Shown piece after piece: positions 23,301 to 35,300 of a DNA stretch of 64,000 nucleotides. Location of the stretch: positions 16,630,456 through 16,694,455 of the forward strand of contig NC_062973.1 of NCBI RefSeq assembly GCF_023078275.1, given 5' to 3'. The notes under the pieces were generated by a model, which saw only the letters and a list, made by a program, of their open reading frames with translations, was not told the DNA's origin and did no database searches. The stretch comes from Leguminivora glycinivorella (lineage: Eukaryota > Arthropoda > Insecta > Lepidoptera > Tortricidae). Position 1 is the first letter of the stretch. Each line of letters starts with the position of its first letter. The position numbers and the translations under genes are program-made.

Positions 23301-26300
23301 TTTAATACCAGCGGGTAAAAACGCATTTTATCCACTAGTGGGTAAAGTAATTTGACCTTGAATAAAGTCAAATTAACTGCTTTAAAATTGATAAATGTAG
23401 GTGAATCTAGTAATAAAGATGATTTACCACCTGTGGAACTACTGGAAGCAGTGATAAACGCATTTTTTGCGTTGTAGTTTCCTCGCTACAGTGAGGGGAA
23501 AAGTTTTGTGTTACACTCGGGTGCAAATGTATTTTACTTCTCGTGTGTTAAAAAACTCGCAAGTTCAGGATTCTATTCTCGAACCACTCGCTTCGCTCGT
23601 GGTTCAACTATAGAATCCTTTCACTTGCTCGTTTTTCAATTCCACACTCGGCGTTAAAATACAACTTTGCCCCCTTGTATAACAAATAACTATTAATAGA
23701 CTCCATCATAAGCTACGGTCTTGACTGCTATGGCCTCACCTTTAAAACGAATATAGAAAAACTAGAGTCAATACAAACCCGTTTCCTCAAACTACTTGTT
23801 AGCAAAAAAGTCAGAAACAATTGCAAAAAAGATTACAAACAATTATTCAAAACATGCAAAATTTTACCTGTGTCATTAAAGCTTAAATATATGTTAGCTT
23901 TGAGGAACCATGGCAATCAAGACCTTATTGAACAAGTTAACCATAGCCATAACACCAGAGCCGTATCAGCAGGCAAATATGTAGTTCCTAGAGTGTCGAA
24001 TTACTACGGTGATAGGACACTTAAAAAACGCATACCCTACTTACTGAACTCATTGCCAAGTGACATAACACAGGAACAAAACAAAAATACCTTCAAAAGA
24101 TGGCTAAAAAAGTATCTCTTAGAAACTCTATAAGGGATCGTCTTCCTGCATTTATGTTTATGTTATTTTAATGTTTCTCAAATGTGAATTTTGATGATAT
24201 CTGATTGTTAACCTTAGAATTATTTGATTTCTTGACTCCACAGTCAAACTTATAACTTAGTTTTGTGGAGCACTGTATATATTTTATACCATTGTTACCT
24301 TTTATTATAATAATTAAATAAATAAATAAATAATAATAAGTTTGCCCCATTAAAATCAGTGATTTGCGATCGGAGTTTTTCAGCACTTAAGTATGTTTTT
24401 GATGTAAAAAGAAATAGGCTGACTGCTGAAAATTTGGAAAAAAATCTGATTACTTTTTTTAATAAATCTATACTTTAACAAACTTTTGTATTTATTGACA
24501 AGGAATCAAATTATATGTCAAGTAAGAAATTAATTAAATGATTAATTATTTGATTAATTTTGGAGACATGTCCACATTATTGCGAGAAATGACGCAAATT
24601 TTTCCGATCTCTGCTTATTAGTATAGGTAAAATAAAGTATGATGAAATCATGTTTTTATATAATTTAGTCTAAAATTAAGGAATACCTCAACATAGAGAA
24701 TGGATTTTGATTTTTCAGACATTATTCTTTCTTACGTGTAAAGCTAAGTATAAAGACATCCTGTCTTTACATTTAGTTGTTACAATTATCATTGGTTTAA
24801 GGCCAGACATACTTCGCCTTATGAACACTCTTACCCTTATTGACCTGAACTGATGTCGACGTGTAAATATCTAAGAAAACTTGTTGTCAAGAAAGAAGGT
24901 AGCCCAGGACATTAGAACAGTGTTGGCCGTAATCGTCAATTGCCATTAACCATTAATCAATTGCATTGGCCATTGATTTCGCAATTAATCAATTGCATTA
25001 ATGGTAATTGCAATTAAATGTAATGGCCATTGAATTTTGCGAAGTTTAATGCCACTGATTGTCAATGCAATTGTCTGATTAATGCAATTAAAGTTAATAA
25101 AAAAAAATAATGATCATTGATTTCATTTGCAATTATGTTTAATGCAATTAATTTATTTTTTTCATGATACTACTATTTTATTTAAAGTATTTAAAAATTA
25201 TAAATCATATGAAAACAAACTTCTGTGAGTCAATAAGGCCCAGCAGAATGACCCGTCCTAAACCCTGGCAGTGCCTAGAGGAACTCAGGTTTGGCGCGAC
25301 ATAGACACACGCTGTTTTCGTCATCCGACTCGTCTTGATGAGTACTTGGGTGAGCAGTACCTACTCGTAAGATAGAGCTGATGCTCAACCCTGGCTGTAC
25401 CTAAGGGAACTCGGGTTTGGTGCAATATAGGCAAACGCAGTTTTCGTCATCAGACTCGTCTTGATGAGTACTTGAGTGAGCAGTACCCAAGATAGAGCTG
25501 ATGTTCCCCTATGTGCAGTCAGGGTTCAGCTTCAGCTCTATCTTGGGTACTGTTCACCCAAATACTCATCAAGGCGAGTTGGATGACGAAAACGGCTTGT
25601 TTTTATATTGCACTAAACCTGAGTTCCACTAGGTACAACCACAACTAGGGTTCACGAAGAGCAGTATAGAAATCTCAAAATAAATACCTACCTACTTAAA
25701 ACTATTATACGTTTCGTCTTTTTAAAATTACACATTTTATTTTCGTTAATTGTTAATTGTCAATGACACTTTCAATTTACATTAGCAATTAATTTAATTT
25801 TTAATGGTTTGTGTAGCGATTAGCCATTAATCCTTTTCAATTGTTAATTTTTCGAAATGCATTAACGTTAATGGCAATTGGTGTTAATTGCAATTAACAA
25901 TTAATTTTCCGTCAATTGTCAATGGTTAATGGCAATTAACGTTTTCAATGGTTAATTTTTAATAGTTAATTGCATTGACGTTCGGCCAACACTGCCTTAC
26001 AATACATAATATACCTAATGTGTAAATTTATTACGGGCGAACATGTAAAATATTTAACGGTGGTTAAAATGTTCGCTAATAAGTATATTTTATGAGATTC
26101 CTTTAGCAAGCAATGTAAAGTAACACACGAGACATTGTACTTACTGCTAGTTGTCAGAAGTGTTACTTTAAAAAAACTTCTTAAATAATCATTACAGTTA
26201 TTAAACGAATAAATAACACGTCTGGTTTAATTGTTTGCCCGTATTAAATTTAAAAATTTACACACTGTATACTAATAAAAAGTGTGGAAGTGTTTAGTAA

Positions 26301-29300
26301 AAGGTACCATTTCACGATCTTTGTTTCAGACTTTTCAAAGTTACATCCATTATTGTGGAATCGCTAAATAGTTCCTGTGCGACAAAGTTTGGTAGTCAGG
26401 GTACTATACCATTTCACGACATGTTAGGCACCCCACAGATAATAGGTACCTCAAGCCCCCCGTAGGCCCCGCTACAAATAAATACATTAGTTTATTTGAG
26501 TAACTTATGTCTGTCTGTAGTAACCTAAATCGTTTTCATATATATGACTACGATTTAGGTACAGACATTTTTTTTGACGGAGGTATAATACTTTCATCGT
26601 AAAAATTTTTTTACGAACTAGTGGTAACTAGGCCTTTATTTTTTGTTTAAAATGTTTGATTTGTTGAATCACAATATTTGGTAATAATAATTTTAGGCAT
26701 TTCTTTTCAAGCGGTGTAATCAGGGCCGGATTAAGGGTAAAGCGAGTGGAGCGGCCGCTCTAGGCGCCACATGGTAAGGGAGCGCCAAAATCGAGAATGT
26801 GGAAAAATCCATACAAAAAAATTATACATTGTGTGGGCGCGCACATATTTATCACAAAATTTCGAGATGAGTCGGGAATTAATCCAGCTATTGAAAATCT
26901 AGATTTGTAATTTAGATTAAGTGGAAAGTTGCACCGCATTGCCAACATATACCAACAATCATAAGGGTGCTGTTGCTAGGGCGCCGTAAAGGAGGATTCT
27001 GGCCCTTGACGAATCACATTGTTGTGCGGCCGAACGAGAAAGTTACGTCGTTATCCAAATACAAAAATGTAGTCTATCCTCATAAAGCCAAAGGCGCAAA
27101 ACGTCTCAGAGAGGCGCAATTTTGTAAGTCACAGGAGATGATGAGCGAACTTCAAAGGACTAAGATCTCGATGGGCACTTAGTGGCAAAATACCCAAATG
27201 GGCATCCCGACGGTGACGATCGAGTTCGTAGTTAATATCTTAGTTATAACTCTTAGTATCATAAAAATAATACTGATGGCGAAATATAAGGCCTAAAAGT
27301 CGGGATCATAGGCGCCCTGTGAAGTCAAAATACCCCAAAATATGCCAAAGACCGCAGCTCTGCAGTTGATCAAAGTTTGGAAACTCGCTGCTTCCCCGCT
27401 AGCGGATTGAATTTTAATCAAAGAGGATCGAGTATTATAGAGAGTTATTGTCGAAGTTTTAAAATGTGTAATTACAGTGCATTGACCAGCATTGACTGCC
27501 ATCGCTTGACACAGGCTTAAAACTTTTGAACCTCAGTTTTGACAATTTGGCCCATATTCTTAGCTTGATATGTTTTAAAATGTCAAATATTAATATTAGC
27601 GCCATCTAGCTGAGCGTACCCCAAAGGTGTAATGCCATCTAGGCCACCGTACCTTTTTCTGTATGGTACTGAGGTACGTTTTTTTCTTAGACTTTATCTG
27701 TCTATACGGAGTTGTTGGTTTTAATAAATTGCGTCAATAGGAAAAAAAATCGCGCTCGCTTCGCTCGTGCTTACTATTTGTCAGTTCTGTTTTAGAACGT
27801 TACTTAGGATAAATTCCGCGCTGGCAGCGCTCGCGTTTTCAAATCTGCTTTCCTGACTTGGCCACTAATAGTACTCAATTTTGTTTGTTATTTTATGTAC
27901 ATGATGATATCCACGTTGCCCCACGTAACGTTACTAGGGTACGACTGAGACAGTTCAACCCTTGTCCCTTTCGTACTCTGTATGATGAAATCCATAAATA
28001 GTCTGTATACAGACTATTAATTACGGAATTACTATGAAAAAAATTTCGCGCTCGCTACGCTTGCGATTTTTTTACGTCGTGAAACTTCTTCGCAAGGGCG
28101 CTGAAACTCAAACTCGCTCTACCCTGATCGAGTGCACGGGCCAGCGCTGGGTGTAATTAACTAATTATATAGGTACTTATTTCAGCTGGTTCCATCATTA
28201 GTGCTAATCAGTTAAAAAACGATCAAGAGTTTTCTTACATCGATAGATATTTATTATTCTTTTACTACTTATTGACTTAGGAATTGTATCCATCTACTTA
28301 TCGTAGTTAGTTTTTATCAAAACAATAGCGTAAAATAAAGAAAAAGTTTTGTGGTTCATAAATTTCACGATATAGGTACATATGAAATGGAATTGAAAAA
28401 AATACATCCCCGAAAAATCTTTCGATTCAGTGACTAAAAAATAAATTGGCGTCGTACTTGACAGAGGTGCTTCTAATAATTAGTTAAATACCTACATGTT
28501 CCACTCCAACATACCTTAACTTTAGTTATCGACTAAATCGTGAAATGGTACCCATTTGAATAGGCTAGTTTCCTACTAGTCAAATCAGCTTCTTTTTAAG
28601 AACTGTTTACAAAACGATTTGCTAATCGGAATTACTATGAAATACTGAGGTGTGACGACACGGTCAATTCATTTACTGTATATCTTTCTCTTTGACATCA
28701 AATAGAAATTATGTTTAAACATAACTACTGTCCATATTTTTCTACTAATTATGTGGTGCTTTATTTCGTGCACTGCATAAATTATTTTATTTTAAGTATA
28801 TAGGAAACTAGCCTATTTCATGTATCATACGACAGAAAAAATTATGACCAAAGTGCGTAATATTTATGGGAAATATATTATGTTATAGGTATTGCCATTA
28901 TGTCCTTAATACTCGTATTGCCATGTGATAAAAAAGTTACGCCTACTTTTTAGAGCTACGAATTACCTGCGAAATGGTACCTTTCCATAGTAACTCCCAC
29001 ACGTACGTTAGATTAAGTAAATAATAGTACCTCGTCAACAAAGCTATGTATGTTCTGTCTGTGGTAGACAAACTCCTTGTACCTCGGCAGGTGCTGGTAG
29101 ACGAAGTCCGGATACAGCCACGGAGACGTCATCCTCTTGGCCACCTCTTGCGACAACCAGTCGAAAGCGAGGAGAAAACGGTGCTCTGGGTTCTTTTGAC
29201 TGTTCAAGGCAATGCCCAAAGTTGTCTCTATAAAGATAATATTATAATTTATCAAAAAAATATTTTTGTTGTTTGATAAGTATTACACGTAGCTTCGACG

Positions 29301-32300
29301 ATTTAATACTGGACTGACAAAGCCCATACAAAAAACGTACCCCTGAAATGTACGGGCCTTTTAGGCTTAAAACTAGACGGTACTGTTTCGCAGTGTCGAA
29401 ATGGCCAAAATCATATTTTCTCCAAATAAGTTTGCATGTTTTTATTTTTAATTTATAAGAAAATGACATGTATATTTATTTTAATAAGTATCATGATATC
29501 ACGTCAATACACATTTTGAAAAAATAAATTTGCAGGCACCATCAGTGTAGTTCGGCGCTAAAAAATTGAGGTACGATTCTCAGTATGAAGATTGAAAATC
29601 CTACATAAATCATCCTTGATTTGAAGTAACTGTTAATTTTTTTATTAAGTGATACCTATACGAGTAGGTACCTACATACAGGGCTGACGATGAAATAGTT
29701 AGTTAGAACCCCGTATACATTTTTATGCACGAGTACTAAACGAAGGTACTTTTGCTGGCTGTACTCACTCGAGGACAATCAAACAATTGTATGTTAATTA
29801 TTTAAGCTGAAAAGTATTTAAAAATAAATATAATATTGTTATAGGTATTAAGTTTTATATATAGGTATTTATAACTACCTAATTTTATATTTTCATACAG
29901 CGTCAACATACATCTAAAGGCTAAATAACTTGATACACCTCATTAAAAAATTAAAAAGTGTAGTAATTATCCCTTTTCATGCCATTTTCCAAATAAGGCC
30001 TAAATGCCTAGTAGTGGGCTAGTACTTAGTGGTAAAAAGGCAAAGTTTTCTAAAAGGCATATACATATGTAAATAAGGCTGCGTTTGCTGTCCCAAGTAA
30101 TACTAACTAGGTACTTAAATAAAATTGATTTAAACTTTCACGATTATTACACATAATTATTTTTTAAATCGGGACTTTACTTGGGGGGAGTCGGGGTCGG
30201 GAGTCTTCTCCGAGACCACGGGGACAACGCCGTCCCTGTAATGTTGGAGGTCAGTTTAATATGTAGGTAATACGCGATTAAGTCCCGAATTTAAAAATAA
30301 TTATGTGAAATAAAATTCTCGATTGTAGATAAGTAACTATGTATGTAATTATGATATTTTAAGCCTTCACATCGGTTATTATTTACTTTTTAAACTATTA
30401 CTATTCCTACTTAAGAACTTACCACAAACGGAATCGAAGGTGTAAGTGTTAAAATATCTCCAAACGGAGAAGTCCTCGCCTCCAGCCATCCGCTCCATCA
30501 TGTCAGCCATTATCATGCTTTGTTTATTAAACACTTTTACAAATTGGTTCAGATTCTTCATACTAAAGACTGGAGCTAAAATTTTGCGCCGAGGCCGCCA
30601 TATGTCAACTGAAATTAATAAACAAGAGATAGGGTAAATTGCTAGTTAGAGGCCCTTCCATAAAAATGTACTCTCAAGTATGTATTAAGTATATTTGAAA
30701 AACAACATTAATTGGCCATATGTTAAGAGAATTCCTTTTTAGTATATGGTGGTCAGTTATTGGACGCTGGCCAGTTTTTGGTAATTTCACTTACGAGAGG
30801 TTCATCAATTCAGAATGAGATTATCGTTACAAAATGTGTATGGTGTGCAATAATAGTTATTTGTTTTACAAGGGGGAAAAGTTGTTGTTTAACCGCACGT
30901 GCCAACATTGATACCCGAGCAAACGAAAGATTCAAATATTGAACCACGAGTAGAGTAGAGAATCTTGAGTGTTGTGAGGGTTTCAAGGCACCAAGGTTAA
31001 ACAAACTTTGCCACCGAATGAAACTCAAAATTGTTTACCACACCAACACGAACAAAATACTGACTATTAAACAATTATAAACAATAACATCAATTTATTC
31101 AATATTTATGATTCAAAATCATCATTTACAGGTAAATCTAGCTTAACCCTTAAATGCATGAATTTTTCTTTAAACGAGATATTAATATATGTGATAGACA
31201 ATGGTTTTCTGACTCTGGGAAAAATAATAAAAAAATATTTAATATCGATTTTAATACTAAATCAGTGTTAGAAGTTAAATAGGCCAAAACTTATTTATAT
31301 AAATATATAATTATTGGTAAGTTTTATTTGTAAAGTTTGACTACTATTAGAAAGGTAGACTATTTGTGAAACCCCCATGAAAAAATGTTTAAACATAAAC
31401 TAATTACTAACTCCGAAAAAATCTGCCTAAATCACATACTATAAATCGCCATCATCCTGTTTTTTCGCACTTTTCCGCCATTTCATCTTTATCTTTAAAT
31501 AATAAATAGTAAATCATAATATTATTTAATTTATTTAATTATTTACTAAATAATAATAAATACTGAATAATAATTAAGCTATAAATGTGATTTTGGATAG
31601 CTACATATTGAGTCACAAATTATATATGATGCATATATACATCACCATGCATTTAAGGGTTACAAGTTAAAATTTGTATGAAATTACTTTGCACTCTTGT
31701 GGATAAAATGCAATTTTGCTATCTGTTTTCGAATAGCAAAGAGAGCCTTTACCAGTTGGTGTGGTGAAAATGAATTTTGTTTACCTGGAGCAAATATGCT
31801 GCCGTTCCCAATTACTGTGCGAATGAATTGAGTCACGTAGCCTTTCTCCATGGAATGCTTCAATATGACTTCGGAAGTGTCCGGATCCGCAACAACTGTA
31901 GAGTTAATATTACGTATTTAATTTTTTAGATGATTTTACCTATTATTTATGTACTTATTCCAGAGTTAAAGTTCGTTATAGATACATTTTTAGTAAAAAA
32001 AAGTTGTAGGTACAAGCTACTAACACTCATGGCGACATTTAAAAACCGCTAACACAATTAAGTACCTATAAACTGAAATAGATACCATACACTAAAGAAA
32101 AAGCGATCAAGCCCACTGGTGGCGAAGCCCTTAGAGTTGGTCAAAGGCGCCTAGCCTTCAGAGATAACATACACTAGAGAAATTTCGACGGGTACCTCGG
32201 CGGTCGGGGTGGTGTAACGGTTTTAGCACGTCAGCCGCGTTAGCTGGAGACCCGGGTTTGATTCCCGGCTTCGCAACCAGTGGGCTTGATCGCTTTTTCT

Positions 32301-35300
32301 TTAGTGTATGGTATCTATTTCAGTTTATGGTATCTATTTCAGTTACTACTTTAAAAAAAACGAATAAAAAAAAAAAATTAATAAAATAATTTGATTCATT
32401 CCCTACAAAAATTAAGTATGTTTTGTTTTACAGTAAGACTTCCTAAGGATAATACATGATCTGTGTCATCAAAATATTGCTTTGTCATCCGAATTAACAT
32501 AAGCACGTGTTAAAAAATCTGAAGAGGGAAGTAGGGTAGGTGTCTAGGTGATCATTAATTTGCAAGATTCAACCCGCACAAACATATACACGACAAGTTA
32601 TAAAAAAACCTGTTAATAAAAGTATAAAACTTACTTATATAAAGCTTGTTCACGTTCCAACATGATGTAACGCCGCCATTTAGAATGGCCAGTTTACCTA
32701 GAGTTTTAAACCAAACTCCCGTCTCTGAAATATAGAAGATACTTATTTAATACTATATTAATTTACATTTATTAAAAATAAAATGCCTGAGAGGCGGCAT
32801 TTTTAAAGTTTATAAAAATACATAGAAAACACGTACATACTTTTTTTGACGACCGGTCTGGCGCAGTCGGTAGTGACCCTGCCTGCTGCGCCGCGGTCCC
32901 AGGTTCGAATCCCGGTAAGGGCATTTATTTGTGTGATGAGCACAGATATTTGTTCCTGAGTCATGGATGTTTTCTATGTGTATAAGTATTTATATATTAT
33001 GTATATCGTTGTCTGAGTACCCACAACACAAGCCTTCTTGAGCTTACCGTGGGCCTCAGTCAATCTGTGTAAGAATGTTCTATAATATTTATTTATACTT
33101 ATATAAGGTACCTACAGTAAGCTACATGCAGAGCACGAACTAACGAATTTCTATGCATGTGACGTAGGTATGGTAGTAGATGCGTAAAAATTATGTATTT
33201 TTAATGTTGTTAAATGTTTTAGCATTAAACAATACGTGATAAAATATTATAAATTTTAAACTAGTGTCAAGAAGTTGTCAGTATAGGATTTCTTTTGTAA
33301 TTGCTGCGGCAACACCAAAGTCACGGTTTGAATGATTTCGTCAACGTATACTGTGGTGTCCGACGCAAGCAACGAACAATATTTTATTCTATCCACTTTA
33401 GGCGCCTGCTGTACTTGAAAAGCAAAATTCACTACAAAAACAGCACTTTTTTTGTAGCATAAGTATTCCAGATATTTCCGCTGATTTGTAAAACATGCTG
33501 AGTAATTACACTTGTTTTGGATCTCGTGCTAGTTTTAAGGGCCTCCGCTATCTGACGCGGATTACCCAGAACGCACGCCCGTCTAACTTCTAAGTACATA
33601 ATAATAAATTGTATGAATAGCGCTAAATGGCGCGGGCGCATGCGATGGACTTCACTTCACCTTCACCCGCGAGCGTGCGAACGCGGCGGGCGTCCGCGCC
33701 AGCTAGCGGAGGCCCTAAGCCATTTAGCATAACATTAATTTCATGATTTTCTACGAAATCTGTTTGGTATAAAGTAAAATAAATCTTGTAACTGTTTTAC
33801 TTAACAATTGGCTAACAGCTCTAATGCGAGCTGGCGCAGTCGGTAGGATTTTTCTACTATTAAGCACTAAATATATTTTCACATTTGCAAGATGAAAGAT
33901 AATCAGTATTGAAACCACTTGATTTACACAAATGAGGATATTTGAAATATTCACGAACATTTCCTGTTGGTAGGAGTATTGACATAGAAAGGAAGGATTA
34001 GTCAATTATCTTTTGGTGGTGGAGTAATTGTAATACGAATACGATATGCTCGATGTGCAACTTTAACTGTTTTACTGGTCGCATCCTCGCTGATCTTTTC
34101 TTGAAACCTGTTTGTTGACTTTGGATATCCTCTGGGAGCTCCAAAATAGATACGTGTAGTAAGAATAATGTAATATGTAATAATAATAAATTTAATATTT
34201 AATTGATGCAATAATTGTACAGTAGATACCTAGGCGTCATCCATATATTACGTCACAGTGTAGGGGGGGGTCATACTAAATGTGACAATCCCTGTTAAAG
34301 GGATACAAAAAAGCGTGACATAGGGGGGAGGGGTCCAAAAACCTGAAATTTGGTGTGACGTAATATGTGGATGATCCCCTATAAGATATGTAGAAATAAG
34401 TACCAATTGTGACCTGTAATATGTTATTACCAATAAATGATGTCTATGTCTATGTCAAGCGAGTCGTCGCCTCCGCCGGGCAACGTACCTTTTTATAACT
34501 GTAACTATCTACTATCTTAATTATTTCGTGGATTCTTCTTTATTATGTTTTTATAAGTTTTCCTAATAGCGGAATCATTCTTTGGCGCAGATTTCCTATT
34601 TTTTATTTTTCTTGCATACAAATTCTCACGATACTTTTGTTTTTACCTACTTAAGTGTTGTGTTGTCCGGAAATGAGATGAAAATTTCAAAAGACAGTGA
34701 ATGCGTTTTACAGGAAATATCGCATAATAACGTATTTTATACAGAAAAATAAATTCTGCACTTCCACTTCCATTTGACACTGCCAATTGCACTTTTTCTT
34801 AGGCCCACTTGCACCAACCACTTAACTCAGGGTTAGATGGGCTGTCAACTGTCAAATTCCATATAAAATGGTGGGTTAACCCTCCATTTTCGTTGGTGCA
34901 AGTGGCCCTTAGACACTCACAATGGCACTTGTTGGGGGTTTACGCTTATAATTATTGTTCAGGCTTTTTTATCCCCATATTTTTTTTCTCTGTTAAAATG
35001 TCAGACTTTGGACAGTTAATTTTTGATATTTTAATTCACTACAACTTGAGCCTAAACCAAAAAAATATGATATAAATATTTATAAATTTATACTTCTTTG
35101 AGTTACATTTTCAGTGCATTTTTTACTTCCCATTTGAACATTTTTGTAAATGTAGTTTAGTACAAATTTTAAAAATTAATTAAAATTAGATTGTTCGATG
35201 GATGATATTTCAGCATCCATACTAATACTATAAATGGGAAAGTGTGTGTGTCTGTATGTTTGTCCGTCTTTGAAAGGATGGAGAGTGACATAGGCTACTT

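Larger units (their letters stand above)
19570..24340 (+). mobile_element. CR1-like non-LTR retrotransposon, nearly full length
   Basis: Two reading frames (PHD-finger ORF1, endonuclease/reverse-transcriptase ORF2), a short 3' UTR and an AAATAAATAAATAATAATAA-type tail at about 24312-24338. It sits inside the hAT transposase reading frame: the hAT frame stops at CTACTTAAG and resumes at TTTGCCCC, which fixes both junctions, with at most a 3-bp AAG duplication. It is itself interrupted by a MITE at 23261-23677. Confidence 0.85.
16251..24613 (+). mobile_element. Fossil autonomous hAT transposon, host to nested insertions
   Basis: Flanked by perfect 8-bp direct repeats CTTATTAG (16243-16250 and 24614-24621). 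Ends are TAGAGATCGG and CCGATCTCTG, and terminal inverted similarity runs about 150 bp (16251-16405 against 24468-24613). Near the right end, reading frame pieces at 19378-19569 and 24341-24478 give the C-terminal dimerisation region of a hAT transposase. The element contains an inverted-repeat CXC element (about 16591-19376) and a CR1-like LINE (19570-24340). It sits in intron 5 of P450 gene B, 14 bp upstream of the exon 6 acceptor. Much of the transposase N-terminal part is missing. Confidence 0.88.

Noticed and set aside
26720..27182. Complete hAT element starting CAGGGCCGGATTAAG, or a gene with the 71-codon frame at 26967
   Set aside because: No matching right end or duplication was found, and the frame shows no recognisable motif.
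27740..28140. Prokaryotic contamination suggested by CGCTCGCTTCGCTCG text
   Set aside because: Short palindromic CGCTCGCTTCGCTCG motifs are common in lepidopteran repeats, and the surroundings are AT-rich eukaryotic intron.
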